A stretch of 64,000 nucleotides of DNA from contig OZ038320.1 of NCBI GenBank assembly GCA_964035795.1, positions 7,455,671 through 7,519,670 on the forward strand, read 5' to 3'. Source of the DNA: Pterobdella sp. o SKG-2022. Lineage: Eukaryota; Annelida; Clitellata; Hirudinida; Piscicolidae. The translations under genes were made by a program, and so were the position numbers. Under the pieces are notes generated by a model, which saw only the letters and a list, made by a program, of their open reading frames with translations, was not told where the DNA came from and made no database searches. Below are positions 37,787 to 54,500 of the stretch, one piece after another. Numbering within the stretch: the first letter of the stretch is position 1; each line of letters begins with the position of its first letter.

Positions 37787-39055
37787 TATTTAGTTATTGA
37801 AAAAATGTTCAATTCAAGTTGTAGTTTTTAATCTTGAGTAACAAAAAATGTTTAAGAGAATATTTAATAATGTGTCCAAATCTCAAGAAAATTATTACGC
37901 CCCCTTATCTTTATTCAGTCCAATATCAAACGAGCTAGATAAAATTAAAAAACAATATATGTTTCCAATGAAACATAATAATTTCTTTGTTATATTTTTT
38001 CAAATATAGACTAGAAACATATTTTTTATTTCAAAATACATTCTAATCAAGTGAGTTTCTAAGTAGAAAAATGAATTCAAGTAACAAACATATTTTTCGA
38101 AAAAATTTTTAACCTTTGCAAAAAACTAGATCAGTTATTTTTTAATGAAGACCCAATAGTATTTTGTTAATAAAGACATTTACACAAATAAATAACAATA
38201 TTTTTTAACTAAAAAACACTTGAAATCCCCAGGAAGAAAGGACTTAAAGGTCTTGTATAATTTAACAATAAAATTGAAACGTGCAATTATAGTAATAAAA
38301 AAATCATTTTATAAAAGCTTTTTTCAAAACCTATGAACAAAGCAAAAATTCGTTTAACAAAATGCTAAAGTGACAATACACAAATTTAGCATAGCTTTCA
38401 TAATTTTCTCTTTTCGAACAGTAATAATTTTTTAGAACAATAATTTTTGTTTTTTCTCAGCAATACACATTTAAACTGATTTTATTATAAATAACATGCC
38501 GTGATTAACCAAAATTTTGAAAACCTAGAGAATAAAAGTTTTTTTTTACATTTTTTAACGTACGAATAACTTTTGATAAAGTTTAAAATCTTTTTGTAAT
38601 ATTTTGAATGTTTAACAAATGATGAAATTGAAAAAACGGGGTTGTTAAATACCATTAACAACGGTACTAAAGTATTGAATCGATTTAAAACTTCGAAACT
38701 GAACCAAACTAGTTTATTATCAACTAATTTTTCACACTTTAATAAAATCTATTTTCTTGTTCTTCCAATAAACTTCACTTTGGTACATACAAAATTGTAT
38801 TTTGAAGAAACAATTTATTCAAGTTTTAGAAGCTCTGAGATGCCGCAGATTCACCAACAACACTTGGAAACGTTGTTTTGTTCAAAAGTCTTCATTTATT
38901 TTTATAATTAATTTAATGATGGTTAATAAGAAATATAGGAAATTCTAGTATTTTTTTTATTAATTCATGTTATCGAATATGATTTTTCTGATAAAAATTT
39001 TATTATAAATCGAAAGCTTCGTAAAAAGTTTTCAAACACCTTTGCGTTGTATTTC

Positions 39056-39190
39056 TAACTAAAAAAAACAAACAATCAAACTAAAAAACAAACAATCAAA
39101 CAAAAAAACAAAACATAAAAAACAAACAAAAAAAACAAACAGACAAGCAGACAGACTGACAAACAAACAAAACAAACACACAAAAAAACA
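39056..39190 (+). repeat. AAAC-rich low-complexity tract
   Basis: Imperfect runs of AAAC, AACAATCAAAC and ACAGACAGACTGAC units, almost all A and C on this strand. It is simple-sequence DNA with no coding meaning. Confidence 0.8.
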
Positions 39191-42100
39191 AATAACGAAT
39201 ATTATTATAGTGGCATGAAGATGTCAGTCTTCAAGACCACTAAATAGGATTAAAATTCATTTTATGAAATCGTTAGTAAAACATTAAATTCTTCAAAATC
39301 AATAGTCATTAAAGATATGTGAGCTTTGACACATAATGTGACAGCCAGTCGTGATTCCATCGACCTCAGCATAATCAATAATTAACAAGATTTGTATCAG
39401 TGCAAACATTTCCAAGTCTCATTCAAACATAACTAATATCAAAAAAATTAAATGCAACGTTTTTAAAATTAATTAAAATTTTATTTTATTTCTTAAAAAT
39501 ATTTGTTTTATTTCAGAAGCCTAGGAATTGTAAGAAATAAAATAGCCTTTATGAGCACATTAAGAAATTTAACTATGATAATTATGAAAGAATTATTTTT
39601 TTAATTTTGAAACGGAAAAGCAATAATAAACATATGCTTTTTGCGGGTTTACGTATGTCACTCTAATTGATATATAAAATTTTTCTTTCGGGGAAATTTT
39701 TTTTTCGAATAATTTTTTAATTCAACTTTTAAAAAAACTAACGTTCATCTTTTGAGGATATTGTATTTATAAGATTTGTCTTGATTTAAAGTTTATTATT
39801 AAATCACTCATATCGGATTCTATTATTAATGAATTTTGTTAATTTTCCACAACGAAATGTTTAATTCTGTTTTTATTCCATATCCTATAAAACAAAGCCA
39901 AAGATAAGCTGCATACGAATGCCTGAGTTTCAATGCCCCATGTTAATTCAAGCTTTAAAATGGAGTTTTTGTGTCTTCCAATGACCAAGTTATTTTAATG
40001 AACTTTTATGGGTTCATAAGTTCTTAATCAAAAAATTTTGGAATATTCTATCAATATAAAATTATAAATTAAAAGAGGGCGGAAAAATGAAAAATGATGT
40101 TATTATCTTGGAAATCATGATATATGTGGTATTAACTTAAAATATATACTTTATTAGCCACAAAGAATTAATTCAAATAATTTTTATAGAAACATGCTAA
40201 ATTGAATCTATCAATTGGCCGTTTGTCAATCTTGAAATTGCACGATTCGTGTAGTCATAGTAACCTAAAAAACTTCTCCTGCATTCTTTGTTCGTTGGTT
40301 TTATAACACTTCTTCTTGTCAGTAACTACAACTGGAGAAAGCTTATTATGTGGAAAGATAATGATGCACAAGCCAAGAAGCAAACACTGTGTCAGATCAG
40401 ACACCGGTGAATGGCCGCCCACGGGACAATATGGCCGCTGGCTACAGACTTTTTTATATAATCTTTCACGAATGGTCATTGTAAAGACATTTTTGTCAAT
40501 AATTTTTTTATTTGAGTTTTGTTTTCAATATATATTTTTGAAAAACATGTGAACTCGTTGCTTCGTTGAAACATTCAACAAGCTCAGATTGCTTCTGGAA
40601 AGTTGATCGCAAAAACATGAATTATTAGCATTCAAATAATAATAGGCATTAGAAACGAAAAAAAATATTTATAAACAAGATAAAAGCAAACTTTTACCTA
40701 AACTCCGTCAATTATTGTGAAAAACATGTGCACCGCAAAGGGAATGTTACTCTATAAAACAATTCCTAAATAATTTAATTTCTTTCAAAACTTTTGGAAG
40801 TTTCATCGATTCTCTTCGACGAAATATTATAATTAATGTTTCATACACACCATTATTTTTAGTGAGGCATATTGATTGGCAGTACAGACTGAGGTTTTAT
40901 GTTGATATATGCATTCATCTATCATAGCAGGTCAGGTCTCGCCACAATGAAAAAATATTTTAGAAAAATTTTTCGAACTATTTTAACACTATTCATTGCC
41001 ATACAAAACGTTGAATTTGTTTTCAAATAAAAAGTATATAACTCACTTTTATAAAAAAAAAACACAAAAAAATAAACTTTTTTTATTCAGAATATAAGAA
41101 TAGAAAATCTTAAAAAAAAATTTTTTTAAATCTGGACAAAAAATTTGACGTTTGAAAATTAAAATTTTGATTTCTTTTACATGCAGCCACAATGTCATTT
41201 GACGTTTAATTGGAACAAGATCAAAGCTCCGTCATCCATTTTTTATATATTTTTTCATACTTTTGTATTTTATAATATTAATTTTCTCCGCTGATAATTC
41301 CTGTCAAAAATAATGAATTGAACGTAGAAAAAATACATTTAAAGGTTAGGTAGTAAAAATAATTAGCGAAACAATAAGTTTATTAGCTTTTAGTTTAACA
41401 GCAAAACTCAATAGAATGATTATAAAGAAACTAATACTGCTACTAATAATAATAATACTAATAATAATAATAACAGCAATAATGTTGGCCATTAATTCTT
41501 GTAGTGATGGTGGAAGCAATAGAACGAAGCATGTTGTCGGTTAATAAAGCAAATTTGCGGTACAAAAGTGTCCCAGGAAACAACGATAAAGCATAACACT
41601 AAAAGTGTTGTATATATTTTTCGCTAATGCCTCTTTGTGTTTTTATGTTTCTGAAGCTTTCAAGTTTTTGTTGTTAAAATTATTCATGTCTTTGTGAAAA
41701 ATAGATTTTTTCTACTTATTTGTTTGTTATCGCGTGTTCAAGATGTGTATTTTATGAGCTTTGTGATGCTTCAAAAGCTTTATGTACATGTTCGTGGAAC
41801 TGTGTTGCTTCTTGTATGCAGACGTATAATTACTTTATAAAAAACTTGTTTGTTAACAAGTTATAACGGTGGCATGAAGACAAGATTAACCTACGCCCTT
41901 ATCAGATCTCCGTCCAGCATTAGCAGTATCATCTGGAAGTGAGGTGTGATAAGGGTGCGGCTAAAATCAACTGGCCCTATGAACAACTTTCAACATTCCT
42001 TGTCGAAACTTGGCTTACTAACATTCGAATAAAAAAAATTGATTCAAATTATTTTTATATGGAGTAAATTTAATAAAAAATAATATAAAAAGACAAGAAT

Positions 42101-44646
42101 TTTAGAAACCAGTGTCAATTGATGTAGCCGTCTCAAAAAGAGTTCAGAACATAGGCATGCATTAACAGTAATATAGATGGAACAATAGGACACGAAGCAT
42201 CGATGAATCGTATTAACAAAGCGTGTGATTCTTTAAATTTCAAGGTATATTCATCAGCAGCCCCATGCATTAAGCATTAGAACGCTTGGCTTGTTGTTCA
42301 GTATAAAATATATCTTTTTTAGATTTCAATTGTTGTTTGTTTTATGTTTGTGATATGTGATTAAAAATGCACCTTTAAAATTTTTAGAGGGATTTTAATC
42401 AGGTATTGATTAAACTCAGTTTCAGTTGGAGGAATTAAAAGAAAAAAGAAAGAGACTAGAGAAATGTGATTAATTAATCGATAAACTTCAGAAATATCAT
42501 GATAAAGTTAAACTTATCAATCTTCTCCAAATTAAAACTTATAAACTCTATATAAAAACAAAATTCTAACCAAAAATTATTAAAAAAAACATGCACTGAC
42601 TTGAAATAGATAAAAATAGATGAAAATGAAAGCAATTTGTTTAAAAGATTTGCATGTAGGCCTGCAAGCTGAAACAAAGAAGTCAGTCGAATAATACAAT
42701 CGCTGATAATTATTAGTTGTGCAGAAGCTTCTACAGAAATAATCCTACAAATTATACACAAAAACTGCATCCATATCGCCTATACTTTCCATTTGTTTTA
42801 ATGTTTCCTATTTTAAGATCGATATTCTGTTATGATAAACTATAATTATCATTATTACTGTTTGTATTATAAGTTTCTTTTTGATCAGCTCATACTTTTA
42901 ATTTAAAAAAGAGAATTATTATTAGTTTTATTAATATTTTTAATACGGTAGATTAATTGAATTGAACTAGCTCGAGCAGAATTAACAAGCATTACCCAGT
43001 CTTTAAGAACCTATGTCATTCGTCTCTAATTTGTCTTCTTCGCCGGAAATCCACTTAATTCGCATACAAGTTTTAGCGTCTCTACGTTTGCAATGTTGTA
43101 AGATCAAAAACTTAGAGATTATTTATAACCATCAACAGGTGATTTTTAGTCAAAAATGCTCACTCCAGTTTTTTCGTAAGATTTGTGTAAAAAACTGTTA
43201 AACAACCATTTCGAAAAAAAAATGTCAAAAAATATCAACTTTCTTTTGAAATATAAATCAATTTTTCTGCTCCAAAGTTCCCCCTTCACTGCCACGTGTA
43301 AAACACACAAGCATAAAACAAGCATCGTTTGGCAGATGTAGTCAACGAATTTTGTACTTTATCGCAGATAATAGTGGTCTAAAATTGTTTCTTATTTGAA
43401 AATAAATTCCACACTTCATACTGTACACTAAGGTTTCTAGTTGTGATCAGATATGATAGTTCCTCCAATGGTAAAGATGAAGACAAAACAAAGAAAACTT
43501 GCCTGGTTTTAGTACAAGCTCCGTAATTATATTCTTCTTCACTTTTCGTGCTGTGCGTTGAAACAGCATTGTATTTTGAATTATTGGCGCTGTACATACT
43601 TTTTTTGCCGTGTCTTATCTTTTCTTTCATTCCCGATGACAGGTCACATAAAATGAATTTCAAATATTTAATAAGCCTGGATTTTGGGATATATAAAATG
43701 AAAATTTAATTAGTTTTCTAGCAATGACTAATAAAACTTCAAGATTTATAAAAACTTTTTTAAACGAATCAAAAAGGCTTTCACCCAAACCGGCATATAC
43801 ATTGACACACACAAACGTTAGAAACCGTGATGTATAAGCTCACGTCTAATTACTCCCAGCGATGATATTAGCCTCATCATTCGAAGCATCAAAGCTTTAT
43901 CACAAATTGATGAGATAATTAAAATATGCAAAATAAATTCATCTACATATCGAATCATTTCTTTCAAAGGTTAGTTCGAAACTAGCTTACTAAGTTTTTT
44001 ACTACATGTATTATTGATATGGGCGAAAATGTGTATTCTCTTGTGCACGGTGGAGATCAAAAGGGGCATTTCGTAAATTAATTTCTCAACTGATTAAATT
44101 TATTAAATTTTTATTAAATTTTTGTTTTGGAAAACCGAAAAATAAAGCTGATTAAAATTTAAAGTTGAATTCAAAAAAAAATATTTTAATTCATGTTATG
44201 ATATTACTATGTAATTAAAGGCGTGTATATTTATAGTTACTGCTTTATTATGTTTCATTGTGATGGTAATGGAGCCGAAAGGACACACCGCGTCAAAGTA
44301 TAACGTTAAATCAATAAAGACGGCGTTTAGGCGCGAAAAGTGAGACGGAAACTGCAATAATGGGAAATGAGAGAATAATGGATATAAACGTGCAAAAGAA
44401 AAAAAGATGAAAAGAAGAATAAAAGAAAACCTGATGAATGTGGAGGGATGTGCGCATAAATGGAAAATTGGAAAAATGACAAAAAGCATGTGAGGATAGA
44501 TTTTTTAATGAATTTATATTATTATTATATTTGGTGACTGAATGATGTGGTGGTTGAAAAAATGAGAAATAAAAAGAGAAGCTGAAGAAAATATAAAAAA
44601 GTTAGGTAGTTGAAAAAACAAAGACCGACAGACAGACAAATAGATG

Positions 44647-45717
<1,071 letters not shown>

Positions 45718-45792
45718 TGATTAATTGATTTAATTATTGATAGATAGATTGATTAATTGATTTAATTATTGATTGATTGATTGATTGATTGA
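45718..45792 (+). repeat. Degenerate edge of the GATA array with TTGA repeat
   Basis: A 35-base unit containing TTGATTAATTGATTTAATTA occurs twice and is followed by about five TTGA or GATT units. It looks like a mutated continuation of the GATA tract. Confidence 0.75.
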
Positions 45793-48700
45793 ACATCATT
45801 CAAACAGAATGATGGATGAGTGCAAAGACAAGCGAGACAAGTGGGAATACAAGAAAAACAAACAATTAAAAACAATAAAAGTCCATTCAAATTTAGAATT
45901 ATTTCAAAGTTATGAATTGAAAATACTTAAAGTAAAAAAATGAGAGTGAACTTGAAGGGCTTGATGGATGACTGTCTTCGTTTGTTTCATGATCGATCAA
46001 CCCTCGGCACTGCCTCGAGTCTTCAAAAGATCTTAGTTTTATTTCAAATCTATTTATGCCTAATATTTCGTTACTTTTTTTATAGTTATTGTGTTTAGTG
46101 AGTTGATTTTTTGCTTATTGTGATTTATAACAATTTTTCATAAACCTCCGTTTGAGAATTCATTAAAACTTTTGTCATTTTTCAAGTTTAAAAAATCTAT
46201 TTAAAAAATAATTTTTTGAAACAATTTTCCTACCTTTCATTCTATTAAAATTTATTTTTCCAATTGTAGCTGCCAATCCCACGACTAACGTTTGAATGAA
46301 AAATGTTTTAGAAACTTTAATAGGGAATTTTCGATTTTTATAGAAAAATGTGTTGCAAAATTTCAAATTTTTAAATAAAACTAAATTTTTTAAAATATGA
46401 ATTCTCGCTTGAAAACTTAAATTTTCATTCATGTCAATGCCCCATTTTTCAACAGTTTCGTCGGCAATTTCATTTAAAGTGTAAAAGTTACTATAAAAAG
46501 CTTAAAGTGGAATTGAAATTTTATGAAGATGTATTTGGAAATGTCTAGACGTGAAAAAAATGACCATAATGATTTTCAACGTTTATTTAAAATTTCGTGC
46601 ATTTTTAAACAATCAATTTTCAAGCATTGAGTTGAGAATTTTTAATCACACAACTTATAATAATATTTGAAAAAATTCTGCAGATTTTTTCTTACCTTTT
46701 GCTCTTTGCGCAAATGCCAAATGTAGTATGCTTACAGATTGCAGTTCTTTTATTTATAATCGTTTTAAGATGTAATTCTGAATATCTCGCATGAAATCAA
46801 AAAATTTAAACTGTAAAACGCCAAAAAATTATTTAAAAGTTTATTCTCGTTTAAAATTTTCAATCCGATCTTTCGTCACGTGTCCTTTTTAGTTCCTTTT
46901 ATATTACCCTCCAACACTTCTCCATACATATATCCTCCGCAAACTATATTCATGAGACGGCCTGCATAATTTTTCAAGTAGTTTCTTATAAATTAAATTT
47001 TCTATGAATCTTGCATCATTTTAATTGGGACTTTTAGACGCCACATGAATTCACATGCTTCCATCATAGAAAGCATACGCATGTTCTTTAAAAGCTTTAA
47101 ACCTTCAAAACATACGTGCAACTTCAGTATATTCTGCATGCTTTTTCAGCGTTAAAGGTTCAAATAGAAGATGCTTTTTGTAGAAATATTTCACAGATAA
47201 TTCAATCTGCTAATATTTCAACAACTTGAATAAGACTTTACACAATTATTCAATCAGACCAACTAAACTCTCATGAAACTTCGTGACAAAGGATATCTAA
47301 GCATTATCATGTGCGTTTTAGTGCTTTTGTCAAGATACCTTGTATAAAACCATAATCAAACAAATTAATGCATTTTTATTAGATTAAAATTATCTTAAAT
47401 CTCCATAAATAAAATGAAAAAAACAACAAATAGCCCATTAAAGATATTAGTATATGGAACCAGACAAAGAAAAGCTAAAAACGAAACACTATCATCGGTC
47501 CTGCACAACACCACATAAGACCGCATCTCAATAATAATGACAGTGTATCACCACTTTAGACGCTTTTACAGAAAAACTAACCAATGAAACCGTAATTCCT
47601 GATGATTTTAAACGACATTTATCAAACTTTCTGACGTCTTTCATGGAAGGAAGAACTCATGTAACACCCTACCATTCATTGAGGCATTGTGTGAAGCATC
47701 TAATTTAGTGGCTTAACGCAGGTGACCAATGCGTTTAGAAGAGTTTTACTTTGCTTTTTTCCATGATGCCGTGTTTATACTTCATTTTGGTTATTCGTTT
47801 TTTATTATGTTTGTGTCGTCGGCAGAAGTGAGATTGTGTGGGATATGACAGATGGCGTTGTAGAAGAATTATTAGTCAAAAATATCCAACGTAACAAAAA
47901 AATGAAAAAATACTTGCGAATATTCAAGAATAGAAATTAAAACATCAGTAATAGATGTACATCAGAGTTGGTGCATAACATTCTCACCGAGCCTCCCTGA
48001 CGAACAACAAAAACTGCACTTGCTTGCATATCGCATGAGCTCAATCACTAATTGCTTCACAATGAAAACCTTCGAAGATCTTGCTTTGAGTAATTTACAA
48101 AAAAAACTATTTAAAATTGTTTTAAAAAGTTTTTTCACGAAATATATGTGGAAAATAACTGTTAAATTGATAGCATCCACGTATTTAAGGCAAGAATGCT
48201 TCCATCAAGCGCCTATACAATACTCTTGTCAGCATAACTAATTGGGCTTCAACTCTTTGAAAGATTAACTATTATAATCCACATTAAGAAATCAAATGTG
48301 ATTCTATTCCACATGGTATACAATTTTATTACACCGCGGTTATAATACAGTTATTAGGTTTCAAAGTGTTAATTATGAATATTAAGCTTAAAAGCGAGTT
48401 GAAAATAGAAAAGTAAAAGTGTATAAATATAAAAAAATTTCTCTGAAACAACTCATCTTCTCAGAGTAATACGATTTTCCTTCAATTATTGCATCTCCCA
48501 TGACGAATCATCAGCGGGCCGAGAAGCGCACGAAAACACCAAAAATATATACACAAATGCTTTCAAAATGCAACATCAAAACTTTTCTTCGTCATTCAAA
48601 AGTGAAATGTTCCAAAAGCAATTGTTTTATTTATTTAAACTTTTAATTGTTGCTTAGGTTCACTTTTTACACCCGCCACTCTGACGTGGAAGTACGTGAT

Positions 48701-50487
48701 GTTCTTTTCTTCCATTTTAAATAATTGATTGACCACTCAATTTTTTTTTTTTTTATTAATCAAATTATCGCCTGCATGTCCAGCTTTCATAAGACAATAC
48801 AATTATGGGTTTCATTGCAGGCGTTAATACGAAAATATGGAGAATCTAGATGTATAACTTAAAGTTGATACGCTGAAAATTTCGATTAATTCAGTGAAAA
48901 AGTTTTTAATGATATATTTGTGTAGCGTTGTCTTTTCAGGAACAATACTTTCAGTTGTTAATAATTTCTATATTAAATTTTATTTTTTTCCAGTATTAAA
49001 TTTTCAAAAAGATTTTCAAATTAGTAAATTTAATTTTTCCATAACGTGACAAATAAACTTAAATTTAATCATATTTTATAGTCAAAAATTTTAAAATTTT
49101 AAATTTTTTCGCCATAAATTCAATTTATTAATTTTACTTGTGAGCAATATTAAAAAAATAAAACTACCAGGAAATAAATTCTTTTAAAGTCAACATTTTT
49201 CAGTAATAAGCCTTTTAGATCGCCAGGAATCATACAGAAGTAACGGCGCGTAAAGGCATAAAAAGAGCATTCAGCTGCTAGAGACGACAAGCAAGTCAGT
49301 GTGGTGTGTTTTGTTGTGGAGTCAACCCGCAGAAGGCAACACAAGCTTCACTTTTTTTTTTAGTTTTTTTGATTTTAATAAACCATTAGGGAGTAAAGAT
49401 GATATGGTGACATGAAATTCATCAAAAAACAAAATTTTTTTGGATTTTTTAAAAATAATTTTTCAAATTCTTTTATTAACAAAACACCTGCACTTTTATT
49501 TCTGTTTCCTTCTATGTTAGTCTTATATCATAAAAAATGACGCAGCGTAATGCAATGATTTTCTAACTATGGTTCCTATCTCATCAACCACATCATCATT
49601 CAACACCAGGACTGAGCTTAAAATCTCTAAGCCAAATATCCATCAAAAGAGCCATTTTGAGTTTGTAACATCTAAAACTTATCAATTACATGAGGTATTT
49701 TTAGAGTGTATAATTTAAATTCTAGGTGAGTTTATTCAAAGTTTGTTTAATGGGATTTCTGAATCAATTGGATAATATTTAATGTGCTCAACTGTAGTGA
49801 GATCCCAGGAAAAAATGTAAAGTATTCTTTAATTCGTAATATTCAAAAATTTTAAATAATAAAATTTGAAATTTTATTATTGAAATTTCTTAATAAAATA
49901 CAGATTTTTTATAAGAAATTACTCATCTACTTTACTAGAGATAAAGATTATGAATTTTTAAAAAATAACATGCAAATTCAACTAGCGAATGGTTTGAAAA
50001 AATATTTCAATCAAAAGATAAAATGGAAAAGTTTCAATAGATTCCCTAGATGTCAATTGCAAAAACTTTTTAACATTATCTCCAACTATAATTACAAAAA
50101 CTCTTTGGTTTATTTTTCCGTAGTTTAAGTACTTAGCAGTTATTCTCGAAGCAATTTGCAAAAAACATTTAAGCCTTTGTTGTTTTGAGTACAGAATAAA
50201 AACCTACAAGCGAAACTTGAGGTTTGATTGATGTTAAGATTTACACTAAAAGCACTCGGTGAATAGTTTGAAAACAAATTTAAGTTTAATTAAAGTTTGT
50301 TTTGCGTTTAAGAGAGATAAAACAACGAATTTAAATTATGTTTTGAAAACTTAAGCCTCAAAAAACTAAAGTAAAAAAAACGCATAGTAAATATAATCAA
50401 TTTAAACGTATATATATCTCATAAGTATTTAAACACAGACGTGTTGTTAAAACTGGAATTGCATGCTTTAATTGCAAGTGGTATATA

Positions 50488-50525
50488 AAGCAAAGTAATG
50501 AACAATCCAGTTAGCACTGAAAAGT
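50488..50525 (+). promoter_or_regulatory. TATA-like box, possible distal promoter of the Shroom-like gene
   Basis: GGTATATAAAGC is followed about 30 bases downstream by AATCCAGTTAGCA, a weak initiator-like sequence. The next plus-strand coding exon starts at 51583. There is no transcript evidence, and an AT-rich genome gives many such boxes by chance. Confidence 0.2.
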
Positions 50526-51582
50526 TTATATGAGGGGTTAACGTTGAAAAATTTTGAAAGTTAATTGCACAAATTCTATTGGAGTTGAATTATCTTTTTC
50601 GAATTCATGTGAGTGAATTATTGAAAATTTCAATTAAACATTTAAATAGCAAGCCACCGAGCTGAAGATCGGAGGCACCACTACTAATACAAATAATAAG
50701 AGAATCTAAAAATGAAAAAGTCTGAATAATTCATCAAGTTTTGAAATTCGAATAAATTTTTTACTAGAATCTTCATTTATAAACTACTTTATGAAAATAC
50801 CTTTTCGAATTTTCAACTAATATTTCAGGATAACATTGGAATCACAAAAAAATATATTTTTCATAAATGAATCTTTTCAAAAAAAATCTATCTTGAAACT
50901 GCTTCATTTTAAACTTAGATAATTTTCATTTATTTCATATTATAATAGAATAATTTATCCAAATGAATTTTAAACTAAAAAGTTTTCATAAATAAAACTC
51001 AAAAATTGGAGCCATCTTGAATAATAGCCATTTTAAGTCATTTTAAGCACTAAAAGTTAAACACATTAGAGTCTAAAACACTGATTAAAGTAGTCATTTC
51101 CATCGTTTTCTGAGTTTTTCTTTTTTTTAATATCCGGATAAAGATCCTTCAAAAAATAAATTGCTTTTTTTTTTTTACTTTTTTACTTTAAGTGTTTTTT
51201 CAAGTTTTTCCATTGGTTTTGGATTTAATATTTTCAACAAAGCGCACAAATTTTTTTCATAAAACATCAAGAAAATATTTTTACTCATGAAGCTGTTAAT
51301 GATTGATGTGGAAATATTTCCGCTCCACGATATTTTTATTATTAAAACACACTTAACAATTTATTTTTAAAGAAATGATTTGTTTTTTACATCTTCAACT
51401 GATGAATGTACAACCAACTGCTCTATTGTATTATATAAAAAAATTAATTAATTTTATATATAATAATAATTCATTCAATTCTATATATAGAAACCCATAC
51501 ACTGAAATTTAATAATGAATACATACAAAACATAAGATACAATATAATATTAACAAACTCCATTGAAACACTTGAAGACAAA

Positions 51583-54500
51583 ATGAGCATTTCAAAGGAA
51601 GGTATGGCTGCCGCCAGCATAAATGATCGACCTCAACTTAACGATGAAAACATAAAGCGAATTAAAAATAAAAAAATCAATATTGAAAAAGCTAGGGATT
51701 ATTCATCAAATGAGAACAGCATATCATGTATCAATTACAGTAGTGGTGTTTTTAATAGTTACGAAAGTATAGTTAATAACATACAAAAAAACAAAGATTC
51801 ATTCACTCCACCAATGAGAAACGATACTAAAAGTAAAATACTGATAGTGAATGATAAAAAGCATATAAAAAAGTCTTCGTCATTTCTTACTCATAAAGAT
51901 ATTTTCTACTTTTACTACAAGTATATCAAAAACAACAATAAAAAACCTAGTGATAACAACGAGGATAACAGTACACAAACGATTACTAACAATAGTAATG
52001 ATATTCAGAAAAACAACATTACTTATAGCAATGACAACAATAAAATCATCATTCAAAAAACTAACAGCAACAATAACAACAAAAACAATAATAATAATAA
52101 AAAAAATACCGCTACCATTATTAACATGGATAAATCTAAGCCTTTCAATGATTACGATAATGTTATGCTTCCTGACCTACGTAATGAGATGGACTATAAA
52201 TTAAATGAACTTCCAGATATAACTAAACACGCTTGCAATAACTTTGACATGTGGAAACAAACAAGATTTACTAAGGGTGAGAGAATGAATAACTATATTC
52301 CAGTTAAAAATAATAATGAAAATGAGAAAGTGAGCGCTAATATTTATGATAATGTCTATTTTTGGGATAATAATATGTGTGATAAAAATATCAACAGCAA
52401 ATCAAACGGGGATGAAATGCCTTATTTTAAAAAATTAACAAAAAGCGTGGGTGCTGCTCAAAGGAACGATGAAGATGGGTCGAAGGGGTATGATAATGTG
52501 GTTAATGTTGGGAAAACTTGTGAAAGCATCGATCAAAACACAAACCGAACGCATTATTTTAAATTTTTTACTGAGAATGCTCGTAAACATAACAACAAAA
52601 ACATCAAAAAAAATAATAATAACCAGTTATTAAAGATAGCTAATAATAAAAATAATTCTTTAAATAAAGATAATAACAACCTAGTTAAAATATTTGATCA
52701 AGAAGGAGATTATGATAACATGAAACTTTCGGAAGAAACGCTCAAAAACAGCGTTATTAGTAACATAAAGAAGAAGGTTTGTAGGAGCATAGAAGGAAAT
52801 AACAACATTGAGGATAAACGAAATAAGAACTTCATAGTGAGAAACCCTTTCAAAATAAATAAAAGTGAGAAGATCGACTGCATAGAAATATTCGAAAAAC
52901 AGCCTTTAATTAATGAGAAAGATGGAGCTAATGGTAACCCATTAAAAGCATTTTATCCTTCTTCTGATAGCGATTTGTTAAAGTACAAAATTGATTATAA
53001 AGAGCATGGTTGTGTGAAAAATAAAACGCAGAAGATTTTTAGTAAGGTATTTTTCATTGATAAAATTAACGCTGAAGAAAAGAAAGACTCCCAATCTAAA
53101 AGTTTTACTGCCACAAAGTTAATTAATGACGTTGATGGAAGCATAAAAACACACCAAAATAATAAAGAATTTTCAAGTAGTGAAGTGAACATTCCAAAAG
53201 ACTCGGGGAGTTTTCTATCTTTTTCTTTCAACAAACTAGCCATCAGAAACAAGAAACTACAGAAACCAAACCTTTTATGGAGCAACAGAGACCCAAATGA
53301 ACATGATATTCCTAATAAAAATGATTATGTTTGTCTTGAAGTTAATAAATTCAAACAGGAAGATCTGCCCTTTTCAAGCCATTCACTCACTACCTCTTCC
53401 AGTATGCCTACAAACTCGATAATTTATTCCTCTATAAACATTGCTTCTCACCAAAACGAAACTTTGAATACTAAAACTGTTCAAAAATTAATTAATCTTA
53501 AAAACGATAACACAAAAGGGAATGAGAACAAAACTACATTAAAATCTCGATACTTCACTTTGCAATCGACAAAAAAATCTCCGCTTTTCGCCACTCTCAC
53601 TCCCTCAATTTCACCTAAAAAACCTCCATTCTCGCCATTATTCACCTCATCAAACACCCACCACACAAACACCACGGCATTTATAACAAAGTCTTCCGAC
53701 GCAACAACAATCCCTTTGAACATATGTCCTTCGATGAATCAATCTCTGTATGAAGATCCCTGGGTTCGTATATCATTGCCTCAATCAACAGTTTCATATA
53801 CTCCATGCATCTCTACATCGCATTTTCCAACGTCTAACTTGTTAGTAAATGAAAAAGTTACTGAAATTAATTCAAAATTTGACTTTGATAGGAATGAAAA
53901 TAATCAAAAAAATGGAAAAAATCTCCTTAATAGTTTATATAATATAAAATTAAAAAAAGAAAGTTCAACAGAAAATGCTTCAAATGCCATAAAAACAAAT
54001 AGGCTGAAGAATTTTAATGAGGTCGGAAGCAATTGTCTGTATGATGATACAGCTAATGAACGTTGTATCCCTAATGCTAATTCCCAGTCTAGCCATGGTA
54101 GTTTCATCCATATATCAAATTTTAAACAAGATAACAACGCTTATGACAACATTGAAAGTAACATGGTTTTTAAGGAATTTGAAGGAAAAAGAGAAGATTC
54201 AAATAAATTTCAAACCTCGCTTAACCTCTCTAACAAAGAGCTATTTAAAAACAAATCATTCAAAAATTATAGGAATATCAGTTTTCCGAGCTATGTGCTT
54301 AATAAAAGTGATGAAAACATTAACAATCTTCCGATAAATTTTCATAAATGTGTTGCTATACTTGATCAGAGAAGCTATAAGAATGATAAGAAAGATAATA
54401 CTAAAAATAACGATTTCACTGGCAACATCGATAAAAAACACCATAGAGAAACAACGAAAAAAGGCATGAATAATGCGATTCTTAATGAGAAATTTGAAAA

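Noticed and set aside
40255..40552. Opposed reading frames in a less AT-rich block
   Set aside because: No splice sites, domain or repeat match that would support either strand.
47560..47710. Plus-strand stretch TNETVIPDDFKRHLSNFLTS that looks coding
   Set aside because: Short, closed by stops on both sides, and I could not match it to a transposon or gene family.
49150..49344. Minus-strand 64-residue frame in a less AT-rich block
   Set aside because: No homology or convincing splice sites; it may be regulatory or UTR sequence instead.
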